Source: Nissolia schottii
Taxonomy: Eukaryota; Streptophyta; Magnoliopsida; Fabales; Fabaceae
Reading direction: 5' to 3'
Length of the DNA: 64,000 bases
Assembly: GCA_003254905.1 (NCBI GenBank)
Contig: QANU01110956.1
Location: 545,668 to 609,667 of the forward strand
In this document: piece by piece, positions 22,959 through 35,107 of the stretch
Position numbering within the stretch: the stretch's first letter is position 1
Layout of the letters: every line of letters starts with the position of its first letter
The notes under the pieces: generated by a model
Databases searched by the model: none
Seen by the model: only the letters and a program-made list of their open reading frames with translations
What the model was told of the DNA's origin: nothing
Program-made: the position numbers and the translations under genes

Positions 22959-25057
22959 ATGGAGTCACCTGCAAATGAAGTAGTAGAGTCTTTATCAGAG
23001 GTTCAGAATTCAGTTTCTGGGGCAAATCACGATCCTCCTTCAACGTTGGGGACTCCCCGTCCTTCGCGGCCTCCCTTAAGAGGATCTAGAAATCACGCCG
23101 CCTCTTCCACACCCCATTTGGCCGGCTACCACCACAGTTATGGATCAAAGACCGTCATCCACCACCAAAACACCTATGTAATTAATCAAAAGCATTCCTA
23201 TCAGGAAGGCAACAATGTGGAGAAGTTGTTCATCAAGCAACCATTTGATGATTCCAGGAATTGCGATTCGAGTGTCATATTAGAATCCGATGGTAGCATC
23301 TTAGGTCCATCAAGACGAGCTGCCAGTAACCACACAAGGAGTTACTGTCAGTCTGAGGCTACTTTTATTCCGAGTCCTCAGAATAGTTTCTATTCTGCCA
23401 CCATCTATTCGGAAGCCAAAGAAAGTTTCACCAACACTGAAGTCAGCGAGTGTGCTAGTGTTGATAAGTCCTGTGAGAGTAGAGAGACTACGAATTCGTG
23501 TGATTTTAATGAGAGCAGGAAGACCAGCATCTGCAGAGGGAGTACTGGAAGCGATGTCAGCGACGAGAGCAGCACCACTAGCTTGAGCAGTGCTTTGTAT
23601 AAACCCCATAAGGCGAATGACATACGGTGGGAAGCGATTCAAGCCCTCCGAGCTCGCGATGGGGTTCTGGAAATGAGGCATTTCAGGTTGCTGAGGAAAT
23701 TGGGGCGCGGAGACATAGGAAGCGTGTATCTAGCAGAACTGAGTGGCACAAGGACTTCTTTTGCCATGAAGATCATGAACAAGACGGAGCTGGCAAGCCG
23801 CAAGAAGCTTCTGAGGGCTCAGACGGAGAGAGAGATACTGCAGTCTTTAGATCATCCTTTTCTACCGACATTGTATACGCATTTTGAGACGGAGACATTC
23901 TCATGTTTGGTAATGGAGTTCTGCCCTGGCGGGGATTTGCACGCACTCAGGCAGAGGCAACCTGGGAAGTATTTTTCGGAGCATGCTGTCAGGTTAGCAA
24001 ATAACAATTCCTTTTTCTGCTTGGTGCCTTCAATTATATCCATATATCTTAACTAGTTCTATATCTAATGCTATATTCCTTGGTTGATTGAACTTAAGTG
24101 TTTCATGACACTTGAATGGAAATTGTAGTCATGAAGGAAAACTCTACCCGTTTACTTGGGAATAACAGAAAAAAGTAATATACCAGTTGAGGTTTCCATA
24201 CTATACAACAGTATAAATGAAAAGCTGAACTATCAATGTACCTCTAATCATTGTGATTCATACTTGTAGCAGAATATGAACCCTGATTTTGTTAAATAAC
24301 CAAGATAATTTGAATTTCTTCTCCCCTAATTGTCCGAAAACTCATTGATTTTCAACCCTGTACACTCTTACTTTTCTTTTGTTCCTTTATGATTGGTTGG
24401 TTAGTTTAGTACTCTGCTTTCTCCTTTCCACCATTGTGACATTCTGATTCCATAAAGAGTTTGGTTTTGATCCGATGTCACTATTAGTGAAAGTTTTTAC
24501 ACTATCTTTAAAATCACACTTAACGATATCATTAACAGATGTTCGTGTGGATTTCGTTTAATAATGTGGCAATACATGATTGGAAAATGGGGTAAACAAA
24601 TTTTTATTGACAATAGTTCAAAAATTGAACTGTTTCTGTGAGATATAATTGGTCTTACAAATAGTCATTTTCTTGCCTCTTTTCACTCCAAGTCTTGTGA
24701 TTACCATGAATATGTTATCTTTCACCCCTAATGCTTTATTAATGGCTTTTACAAATGTTTACCTATGACTTTTTTTGTGTTAAACATATTAGCTTCTGAT
24801 ATTTTTCCTTTTACCAGTAACTAGTATCCATTGGTTGCCATCAAAACTTGTACTTAATTAACAGCTAAGAAGAATCCGATACCGATTAGTTTGTCCTCTC
24901 TGATAACATGCTTGATGAAATTCACTCATCAGCATTGAGACCTGCATCAAACTTGTGACAGATAGATATTGCTGGTTTATTAGCTTCGAGCTGCATTTAT
25001 AGGAGATGTACAAGTAAGTATTTATTACCATTTTCATGAATCTTCATTCTTGGTTTC

Positions 25058-25089
<32 letters not shown>

Positions 25090-25882
25090 GGAGTACTTGC
25101 ACATGCTTGGGATCATCTACAGAGACCTTAAACCTGAGAATGTGTTGGTGAGGGAAGACGGACATATAATGCTGTCAGATTTCGATCTTTCTCTAAGGTG
25201 CACTGTCAGTCCGACACTAGTAAAGTCGTCAGCCCCTCCAATGGAGACAAAAAGCTCAGGATACTGCATTGAGCCGACGTGTTCGATGCAGCCAGACTGC
25301 ATCCAACCCGCGTGTTTCTCGCCGCGCTTTCTATCTGGCAAATCCAAGAAAGAGAAGAGGTTTAGGCCGAAGAACGATATGCATCATCAGGTGACCCCTC
25401 TCCCGGAGCTTATCGCTGAGCCAACAAATGCCCGATCGATGTCCTTTGTTGGTACACATGAGTACTTGGCGCCTGAGATCATCAAGGGCGAAGGGCATGG
25501 CAGCGCTGTGGACTGGTGGACATTCGGGATATTCTTATACGAGCTCTTGTTTGGCAGGACACCCTTCAAGGGCTCGGCGAACCGAGCAACACTGTTTAAT
25601 GTGGTAGGTCAGCCCTTAAGGTTCCCAGAGTCTCCTACGGTCAGCTTTGCTGCCAGGGACCTTATTAGGGGCTTACTTGTGAAAGAGCCTCAGCATCGTC
25701 TTGCCTATAGACGCGGAGCTACTGAGATCAAACAGCATCCGTTCTTTCAGAATGTTAACTGGGCGCTGATCCGGTGCGCGAATCCACCTGAGGTGCCGAG
25801 ACTGGCAATGACCGCGCCCCCAACTGAAATGGACCCTAGTTTGAACCCTTCTGGTAATTATTTAGACATCGATTTCTTTTGA
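22959..25882 (+). CDS. D6PKL: D6PK-like AGCVIII serine/threonine protein kinase
   Basis: Two exons, 22959-23992 and 25060-25882, encode 618 residues. D6PK-type kinases sit at the plasma membrane and phosphorylate PIN auxin carriers. The first 240 residues are Ser/Thr-rich and poorly conserved. The kinase domain starts near 242 ([20 protein letters not shown]), with the ATP-binding Lys near 271 in FAMKIM and the catalytic loop YRDLKPEN with Asp near 367. The DFG motif is replaced by DFD (385-387), the mark of plant AGCVIII kinases. An insertion follows with Cys-rich repeats and the polybasic [11 protein letters not shown] stretch that binds membrane phospholipids in this family. The activation loop [12 protein letters not shown] and a C-terminal DIDFF (hydrophobic, PIF-like) complete the protein. 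The single intron in the YVAEVL region is the family position. Which D6PK/D6PKL/AGC1 member it equals is not resolved. Confidence 0.95.
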
Positions 25883-28259
25883 TCCGAGTTTCTGTTTTCG
25901 AAATAGTTTTAGTTTCCATCTCTCAGTTGTGTTTGTTTCTTGGTCCATGGTTCCTTCCTTTGCACAAAAAGGATGCTACATTTGAAAACTACATTGATCA
26001 GTACTTATAAATTGTCCATGATAAACTGATGTAAGAAATTCCAAATGCCTTAAATTGAGGAACAAATTTTCTGTTCTCTCATTGATCAAGCAATACCCTT
26101 TTTCTTTCTTAGCTTGCTTGCATGTTTTTATACCTTGTTAAATTAATATATTGCTCTATATCATGTAAAGTGGACTATTATTCTACATTGAAACTCTACC
26201 ATGTAATATTAAAAGTTCATGTGCTTGATCAACATTTTAAGATAGTTTGATCTAACAATCAATCTATCTTGTTGGTAAGTTGATGAGGAAAAATACTCCT
26301 GCAAAGGAAACTAACATGTTAGTCATAAACTAACTATAGCATGAGAATGGATCTCCTCTTGTTTAAATGGAGTGATCTTAAAATTAGAAAAATTCAATCT
26401 AAATATTTGTCTTTTTTTTTATAACATGACTAAAAAATTAGTAAAAATCAATCCAAATATTTGTGTTTTTTCTTCTTCTTATAATATGATTAAATATGAT
26501 CATATTCAATAGGAAGGAATCCATTCTTTACCTATGAAGGGTCTGTATGGGGGGTTTGATTTGACTTTATGAGGCCACTTGGAGGAATGGTGTGAGCTTT
26601 GGCTTGAATGATTGAGTGCTTCCAGAAACAATGTGATGTGATTTGATTCCCAAAATATCCTTTTTATTTTGACCGAACAAAGGTTGAGGGTGAGCCTACG
26701 ACTTTTCCCACAACCCTTGATCCCTTACATGTAAGAGCATGCGTCATAAGCCAAAAAGTTATTAGGGGATTATACCTTCACTTTAAAATTTTGGAGTTGG
26801 TAATAATTGTTATATTACTTTTTGAGTTATAGAAACCCGTTTGTTAGTTTATAAAATTATTAAAAGTTAATTAAATAAGTCTTTTTTAGTGTAAGTCAAG
26901 TTAATATTTCTTAAAATTTAATTTAATTAAATTTTGACTATTAAAAAGTAATGCATACATTTCTATAATTCAAAAATTAATATGTTTAATCTTGTCGACT
27001 TTGAAAATTAATATGATTATGCTCTTCTCATTTATATTGAAGAAATTTTAGTGTGATGTTTAGAGTAAAAAATGGTTACATTTTATATTCATATAGATAT
27101 GAACATAGTAACATGCTTGAGCATTCAAAGATTCATTTAAATTGTTTGAAAAAAATATATTTAAAATGCTAAATTGAAACGTGTCAACAGAATTCCTAAT
27201 GTCTTTCAATTGTCAGTTAAACTTCACAAATTTGTGGTCATTATTTACAATACACTAATACAGACTTATGTCTTCACATAAGGAAATAACTTTATACTAT
27301 TATTTTACAATATGAAATTCTTATAAGTATATATTTTAAATTAACGTTGACTGACCAGTTCAGCGGAAGTTATGTAAATGCAACCAGGGGAGCTAATTAT
27401 GGGTCGGTTGGGTCGCGTAACTGTCCTTCTCCCGCTCTTATTTTCAACTCTACACTATACCCACGCGCTCCTGCTCACCATTCACCAACGCGCCTCTATA
27501 ATACTTATAAACTAGGAAAATTAGTAGTAGTTCATGCTTAAATAATTACAGAATAATTAATTTATGTTTAGATATTTAATTAAAAAATTATTTTAAAATA
27601 AGTTATTTTATTTTAATTATATGAAAAATAAAATTTTTAAGTTAAAAATACTATAAAGATATAAAAAGATAGTTAGTCAATTTAATAAAAAATATAATAT
27701 TATACGTATGGTCCAAAACACTTTTTGTGAAAAATATCTAAATTCTTTCGTAAGTTTTTTTTTTTGGCAAAATAGTAATTTTTCCCCATTTTAAACAAAT
27801 TTACTTATATCTTATGTTTTACCCCAAACATGATAGCTTTTCTTAAAACAACAAGTGAAAAAAGGGAAAAAGAGTTTCATGTGGTACCCAAACACAAAAT
27901 TAACCTTTGTTTGGATTGAGAGAAAATTTTGAAAATAAAAATGAAATGAGAGAAAATGAGTGGAATGGTATTTTTCTTCATTCAAATGACAAGAAAAAAT
28001 GGAGAAAAAAAACTTGTAAGCACCACATAAAAAGGGGGTTTTTTTTTTGCATGATAGCCATAATATTTTCTTCTCCATAAACAACAATAATTATGAAAAT
28101 TATTTACACACAATTACATTTTATTTCTCTTACTTTTCTTTTTAACCAAATAATAAAATAAAATAATATTATTTCTAATTATTTTTTCTTATTATCTTCT
28201 TTATTCACATTTCTCTCCTTATCTAAATAAAGAAATTCTTTTATACATTATAATATAAA
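25883..28259. other. Intergenic spacer downstream of the kinase
   Basis: The first few hundred bases are probably 3' UTR. The rest is AT-rich with no supported gene. A short GC-richer island at 27340-27500 carries CCCGCTC, ACGCG words and a TATAAT-like sequence, but no ORF of note follows it. Confidence 0.55.
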
Positions 28260-28268
28260 AAGAATCAT

Positions 28269-29401
28269 GGGTTAATTAAGTTTTAGGCCTCTGTAAAATT
28301 GGAAAATTTGTTTTTAGTCTCTCAGTAAAATTTTTAGTCCCTGTAAAATTTGGAAGTTTGGTTTTGATCCCTCTAGATGACTGAGGTTGACGATTGGTGA
28401 CGTGACATAACCTAGGACTGAATTTTTTTAACCCATTACCCGTTCCAAAGTTTGGATCTGTCCCGGTTTCCATTAAAAATTTTAAAAAAAGAAAAGAAGA
28501 ACCCCAAATCAGCTCCTCCTTCACTGAGTCTGCTTCCTCCGACGTGGAGCTGCTCTGGTCGAAAATCAAGCCCTCCCTGCAAGGTCTATGGCCTGTATTA
28601 GACTAAGGCTAGTTGGAAGGCCTGTTAAGTCCGCAAGGCGATCTAGTAATCTGCCTCGCATAGATATATGCATTAATTCACAGAACACCAATGCTTCCAT
28701 TTGAACTCTGAAACATTTGTAAGCAAGGCAGTGAACTAACCACTACTCCCAAACAACTATTTATTAATTAGAGTCATACTATGTATTTAACTCTTAATAT
28801 TTCCCATTTCAATCAAAATTCAATTAAAACCCAATAGATCTTTACGCCGTACCAAAACGCAACGTCATTTCATTCAATCATCAAACCTTAGCCGCCTCTT
28901 CCATTTCTCTCTAGTCTCTGCCAAATCTGCCCTTTTCCACTGGTCGCCGACGCCCTCTTTCATTTCTCTACTTATTTTGCTTCTGTGTGTTCTCTTGGGA
29001 GAGATGAACAATGGCGAGTTCGTCAGACTAAAGGCCGTGAACAAGCCCCTCGTCAAGCCATCCTCCCCTCTGCAAGTAAACCTCCACGACCACTCGTTGC
29101 CTCCACGCGACGGCGTCTCCTCTATGGTTTCGAATTTGGGCATTTTCTTTTAATGGAAACCGGGTCAGATCCAAACTTCGGGTCGGGTCATGGGTTAAAA
29201 AAATCCAGTCCTGGGTTATGCCACATGGAGCTGACATGACCTGTCACGTCAGCGTCGTTAACTGTCACGTCACCAACCGTCAACTTCAGCCATACAGAGA
29301 GAACAAAGCCAAATTTCCAAATTTTACAAGGACTAAAAATTTTATTAAGAGACTAAAACTAAACTTTTCAATTTTACAGGGACCTAAAATTTAATTAACC
29401 T
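28269..29401. mobile_element. Mutator-like element with long TIRs and 9-bp target duplication
   Basis: The 1133-bp element starts GGGTTAATTAAGTTTTAGG and ends CCTAAAATTTAATTAACCT. Inverted repeats extend about 220-250 bases inward (28269-28490 against 29147-29401), sharing the words AAAATTTTTAGTCCCTGTAA and GGATCTG(T/A)CCCGGTTTCCAT in opposite orientation. The direct repeat AAGAATCAT at 28260-28268 and 29402-29410 is the 9-bp duplication of Mutator-like transposons. No transposase is present. The central 650 bases are GC-richer and leader-like, which fits a Pack-MULE carrying a captured genic fragment; the source is not recognised. Confidence 0.9.
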
Positions 29402-29410
29402 AAGAATCAT

Positions 29411-29681
29411 TCACCATATAAAATATATACAACATATCATTATTGAAAAAAAAATGAAAAAGTGACAGTCAAAATATCAATAGTAGTGACGTGCGCTGAC
29501 TTTGACCATGTCGAGAGGGAGCGCGTGGGGCGCAGAGGCGGCATTTTTCATTTAAAATGAACGGTTGATTCGCTTAAGCAACAAAAGAAGAGAGGCAAAA
29601 CAGGGTCAGTGCGTCAATTTTCATTACGTCTGAGCTCCCGAATTTCCAAATAAGATAAGGGGAAAGGCGTTAACCTACGCT
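29411..29681 (+). promoter_or_regulatory. Promoter region of the ferredoxin-like gene
   Basis: The spacer between the Mutator-like element and the gene carries TGACTTTGACC (W-box-like core) near 29498 and GC-rich sequence near 29520. I see no clear TATA box. The transposon end lies only about 270 bases from the first ATG, so it may form part of the promoter. Confidence 0.4.
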
Positions 29682-32358
29682 ATGCGCATTGCGCACCCCA
29701 TGCCGTATACGTTTTCTCCTCACACCGTTAGACTCCTCGGAATCCCTCGTTCACTTTCCTCTCCATTTCTCTCTCTAAACCCTCGCTCTCTTCTTCTCCC
29801 AACCGTAGCCCTCATGGCTTCTGACACCGCCGCCGCCGTCACCGCCGCCGAAGAAGACGCCAAGAGCGGCTTCACTCGCCCGGAGATGTACAAGGAGAAC
29901 CTCGCCGGCACCGTCGACGCCTACGACCGCCACGTGTTCCTCTGCTACAAGAACCACCTCACCTGGCCTCCGCGCGTCGAGGCCTCCGACGACGATCCTC
30001 TCCCCAAGCGCGTCGCCTCGGCTTGGAAATCGCGCAAAAACGATATGCCTCTCAAGGTCAGTCGCCGTCGTTCTGCCGACGCGGGTCGTTCGTGCGTGTC
30101 TGCGTCATTTCTCTTTGTGTGATTTTGATTTGGTTTTGGTTTGTTGCTTGCAGACGAAGATTACGGTGTGCGAGTCGCGTGAGGATGCAGGCTACTCGGA
30201 CGGTGACGTGTTGATTTTCCCGGAGATGATCAAATACAGGTAGGACTTGCTTCGAAGATGTTAGGACCTGGTGCTATATGCTGATTTCTGTTGTGCTGCT
30301 TTAGCTTTCTGCGATTGTGTTTTTTGCGTTGTTTCTAATTGCGGTTACGTGTTGAGTACTAAAATCACTTATAATTAGGGGGAAATTATGGTTGATGAGG
30401 TTTTTGGGAACTTCGGAAGTGCAATCGCGGCTGTGAACAGAAATTTTAATTAAACTAGCTTGGACTGAGATTTAGTTGAAGCAAAACGTCTTTATGTTGA
30501 ATTGGAACTTGGACTAACTAGGATCTGGTGATGGATGCTGCTTCTGTTATGCTGCTTTAGCTTGTCTTCTTTTGGTGATCGAGTTTCACATTATTTTCAA
30601 TTTGCAGTAGTTTTCCGATCACAAAAATTACTGGTAGTTAGAGAAAAATATGGCTGATTGCGGTTTACAAGGCCTTCGAAAGTACAATATCGTGTTTGTG
30701 AAGTTTAATTTAAATTAAACTAAAACATAGACCAATATTATTGGTGGTTGAACGCCTTTTATTTTAAATTGTAGAATTTTGGATTTGTATTCTGTTGATT
30801 GAGGCATCCTCTTTTTTTTGGTTGTGTAAGGGGTTTGGAGGAATCAAATGTTGATAGCTTTTTTGATGATGTTCTGGTGGGTGGTAAACCATGGGATGCA
30901 GCAGTGCGGGATGGGTTGACTGGTTCACATATTTTTGTATGTGCTCATGGAAGTCGTGATGTGAGATGTGGTGTTTGTGGGCCTGTGCTCATTGTGAAAC
31001 TCAATGAGGAAATTGAGCTCCGGGGGTTGAAGGATCAGATATCTGTTATGGCATGTTCTCATGTTGGTGGCCACAAGTATGCTGGGAATTTAATTGTGTT
31101 CAGTCCAGGAGCTGATGGGAAAATGATGGGTCACTGGTGAGATCTCAGACTAGTATGTTCCATCCTCTTATTTAACTTAGTGTTACTGGTATAAGTGTAG
31201 TTAATATGTTACTAATTGCAGGTATGGCTATGTTACTCCTAATGATGTGCCTGCATTGTTGGACCAACATATTGCTAAAGGAGATATCATACAAAAACTG
31301 TGGAGGTTGGTACTTTTTATTCTGCATTTTCTATCCTTTAATGAATTGTTAATATGAAGTAATGTTGTTTGTAAAGACAGAAAGAACACTTTTTGAGATT
31401 ATGGAAAAAGTATTATGTATTGGTTACTGAACTTTGGTGTAGACTTATCAAGGTGGTCAGTGTTTCATAGGCATATCAATATACATGGTTTATTTTCGGG
31501 GTGTTTGAATTATTGGACACAACATCATCCTTCTGTTTATTGGATGTATTATACTTGTATATCTGTATCCTAGTATATGTAGAACTGAACCTCCACTTTA
31601 TTTGTTGCATGCTGATTAGTTTCAGTATGACCACAAAATTATTTTGTGGTTCCAGACAACTGAATTCCTTTTTTACAGCTCCACAAATAAATAATTCTGT
31701 CTGCGGGCAAATCAGAATAAATACAGTGTTCATTTGTTGTGACTTGTGAGCCTTAACTCTCATTCATTTGTCAGAATGCTTTCACATGATTTGTTCCTTT
31801 CATTATGGTTCTGTTTGATGGAATTTTATGTGCTTATGCACCAAAGTTTATGATTCAACATAACCAAAGGAGAAAATTATTTGGTTGTCATTAAGTAGTA
31901 CATCATCTATGATACTGTTTACTCGTGTTCAATTAACTCATTGTATCTGAAGCCAGATCATTACAATGGAGGGATGACCAAATTTAATTGTGAATTTTTT
32001 TAGGGGCCAAATGGGGCCACCTGTTGCCAAAGTTAATGAAACAGATGACCAGAACCTTGTTAATGGAGAGGATACTGGCAATGCCAAGAACACTAATGTT
32101 GAAAGTAACAACCTGAGCAACAATGAAAATGTGGGTGGTTGTTGCCAGGGTGTTAATGGGGTTTCTTGCTGCAGAAGTGCAAATTTTGAGCAAAACAATG
32201 GGATTGAAGAAACAACTGAAGCACCTAAAAAGCAGGGGAGGAAAATGTGTTCAAACTGGCCTGCATTGCAGCATCGTGATATTCTTACAGCTGCTGGGAT
32301 ACTTGGAGCTTTGGCAGCTGTTGTTGTGGCTTACAGATTTTACAGAAGGTCAGGATGA
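29682..32358 (+). CDS. Sucrase/ferredoxin-like thioredoxin-fold [2Fe-2S] protein with C-terminal anchor
   Basis: Five exons: 29682-30056, 30154-30239, 30831-31136, 31222-31305 and 32004-32358 (the acceptor of the last is accurate to about one base). They give 401 residues from the first ATG, or 357 from the internal ATG at 29814. The protein belongs to the Suc_Fer-like (AIM32/Apd1) family. The key pattern is CX8C (CAHGSRDVRC, about 191-200 in the long form) followed by HX3H (HVGGH), the Cys/His ligand set for a [2Fe-2S] cluster in Apd1-type proteins. A low-complexity linker with a Cys-rich GGCCQ...SCC patch precedes a C-terminal membrane segment (ILTAAGILGALAAVVVAYRF) and a short basic end, suggesting a tail anchor. 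The 44-residue extension before Met 29814 is Ser/Leu/Arg/Pro-rich without acidic residues and looks like an organelle transit peptide. The redox partner is unknown. Confidence 0.9.
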
Positions 32359-33461
32359 AATACGATAATAAGTATTAGGTTGCTTGGGGCTTTATAATCA
32401 TTAACTTTTTTGCAGAGAGGTCAAATAACCTCAAGAAATAATCACGAGGACCAATTTTATACAAGTCATAGGTATAATCTTCCATTATTAATTGGGGAGA
32501 TAGTAAAAGTAAGAGATGTAGTGATGAAAACTATACCTGTTCTTTCTACACAATTATGATTTGTATTTGTTTGATTATGCCGTATTTGTTTGTCTGGTTT
32601 TCTACTGGATACAAAGTTTACTGTGATGAACTGAAGATGAAACTTAAGCTATTTGTTGCTATTTTTCTAATATTTATTACATATAATGTTTTTTATGAAT
32701 GAAATGCAGACAGTGCATTAAGCAATCTTTGATGTGTCCGTGGTCTCGTTTAATAATGAATGTTTGGGACTCTCCTGAACACGCATGTTGTATCTATCTG
32801 CAATATATTCAGCTAAGGTTTTAAGGTTTATTCTCCTTGTCACCACGGAGGCAATAACCTGAGATTAACGCTAAGGTTTAGTCCTTGCTTCAATTTGTTC
32901 TGATAAATTTGTTTAAAACTTTCTGGCATCTCACCATTTTTACCCATAAAATTGTATGGAGACTTACGGGGCAGTAATTCATCTAGTAGTATTAATATAG
33001 TTAAAAATTATTCAACAATCACCAATATTCACCAATCAGATGGAGGTAAACAACAAAACGAAGTATCTTAGAATTCTCCTCGTTGGAGATTACATATGCG
33101 GAAATGAGAATCTTTAGCGTCTTGCATGTTGCATCATGTCTTAAACTGTCGGATTCTAACTTCTAGGTTTGCATCTCACTATCAATGATATTAGAAGTCA
33201 AGCATTGACACAACCAATACCTACGAACCTGGAACCATACCAGAAGATCCCTAACCAATCTATGTACACAGTAAAGATGTCATTTCTACACTGGCCTAAG
33301 ACGACATTAATATTTTCTTCTGTTTTTAGTAAAAGCCCTAAACATAGCATTCCTTGTCAAAATATTATTGATACCATAAAGTTAAACAGGAAAATAAGTG
33401 ATGCTTTTTGCGGCATTATGAGGTGAAACCTATTCCGAAGGCCAATATTTACTTGAAAGAT
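32359..33461. other. Convergent 3' flanks
   Basis: This region separates the stop of the ferredoxin-like gene from the stop of the armadillo gene on the other strand. It holds presumed 3' UTRs and AT-rich spacer. No element or RNA gene was recognised. Confidence 0.6.
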
Positions 33462-35107
33462 TTATGTATTGAGCTTCGCAATCATCTCCTCCACCAACCT
33501 CAACGTAGTATCTGCCAATTCCTCTCCTTCTGCATCAATTTCCTCCATGATCCGTTCTATAAGCTCATGATTGATTTGCTTGCGTCTCGAATCATAATTG
33601 GAGCAATCCCTCAGAAGCAACAACAGTTCCCGAGCAATGTTCTTGGCTCTCCGTGTTCCGTCCACGCTCAACTGAAGCAACCCTGGCATCACTCCCTCCC
33701 TCAGAATCATCCCTCTGTATTTTTCTCTGCCGCTCTGACATATAAGCAGAAGTATACCTACTGCATGCTCTTTGCCCTGCAAAGATCCATCTTCAACAGT
33801 CTCAACCATTATCCGAATCGCGCCACAGATACTAGCAGCCTCACTGAGTGCACTCTCTGATGAAGAGACAACATTCTCTAGCAACCCAATTGCCTTCTCA
33901 ACCAACGCAGACGACTTCACTGAGTCGTGGATCAATTCAAGCAAGGAAAACACAACGCCAGAAGAGACAATCAATGGCATGATCTCTTGGCAGGTTGAGA
34001 GGTTGTGGAGAGTAGCAATAGCATCAAGCCGTGACTGAGTGCTACTTCCATTAACATATTCAGTCAAGAGTTGCACTGCGCCGGATGAAGCAATTGCTAC
34101 CTTATTCGCCTTGCAGGAAGAGAGTGTCAGCATTGCAGCTATTGTCAATTGTACGACTTTCTCGCTTTGGCAATGGAAGAGGTTCATCAAAACCGGCAAA
34201 GCTCCAGACTTGATGATCCGGGTCTTGTTCCTGTTACAAAACTTGTGATAGAAGTTACTGTTAGATTTTTCACCCTAACTGCGTAAGGCAACTTTTATTA
34301 AAGGCATTCTTACGGTAGAAGGAATTTTACACTCTCTCCCCCCTTGTGGTTTTATCCATTATTACTTTTTGGTAAAGAATCAATGATTGCTGAATGTGCT
34401 ATTATCCAATGGCAAGCATGATTACCAAAGAACATATTCCTTAGTCCCACTAGCAAAAAAACCAATCATGGGGGTGGTAAAAAGTTAAAACTTTTTAATT
34501 ACCCCCATACTTATACTAAGGTGGGTTTAGTTTTTTTTTTTTGTATTTCATCTAATCTTATTACTGAGCAAAAGTAATTTTTTTCATACCAATAACAAAA
34601 AATGCTGGGTAGTCAGAACTCTTGTCAAAATGAGTTGACATTATTGTTAATTTTTGGATTCATACTACTTTATTTCATCTAATCACTACCTTAGTTTTTG
34701 TCAAAAATTTTGATCACACTAATTTTATTTTAGCTGTGTAGCATTGCTGATCAATGATTGTTCTGTTAGTTATAAGTTACTCTTAACTCTTGATAATAGG
34801 GGCCTTCACTAAAAGCGATATGGAGAAATGAACTAAGAAGAACTTGAAGAAGTTTACATTGAAAATTGAGGGGGTGAATGAATGAAACTAACCGTTCACT
34901 GCCAAAGGCAAGGCTGAGTAGAGCACAGAGAGAGGCTTCAATGGCTTCAAGCTTTTCAGAATGGAGCATGGAAACCAGAGGAACCATGATTCCACTTTCT
35001 GCCAACTTGTGCCTTTGCTTAGTGCTTAATCTACTAAGCTCCATAGCTGCTTTAATTTGAGCTTCACTATCTCCATTCCAAAGGTTTTGTACCACCACTT
35101 TCTCCAT
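33462..35107 (-). CDS. Armadillo-repeat protein, U-box-less PUB/ARM type
   Basis: Two exons, 34893-35107 and 33462-34230, sum to 984 nt (327 residues); the junction rebuilds the phrase GSERNKTRIIKSGALP. The whole protein is a stack of about seven ARM repeats with typical phrases such as LVSMLHSEKLEAIEASLCALLSLA, here split in the repeats at about 45-70 and 75-115, and IASSGAVQLLTEYV further on. There is no U-box at the N-terminus, so it matches the short plant ARM proteins related to PUB4/PUB10-type ligases (such as the At3g01400 group) that act as protein-binding scaffolds. The start ATG at 35107 is the first in its exon and is followed directly by a repeat, so no domain appears to be missing. 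The 662-base intron has GT-AG ends. Partner and localisation cannot be inferred. Confidence 0.9.

Noticed and set aside
23310-23681. Antisense frame of 123 codons in the kinase first exon
   Set aside because: Overlaps a conserved kinase exon on the other strand; no independent support.
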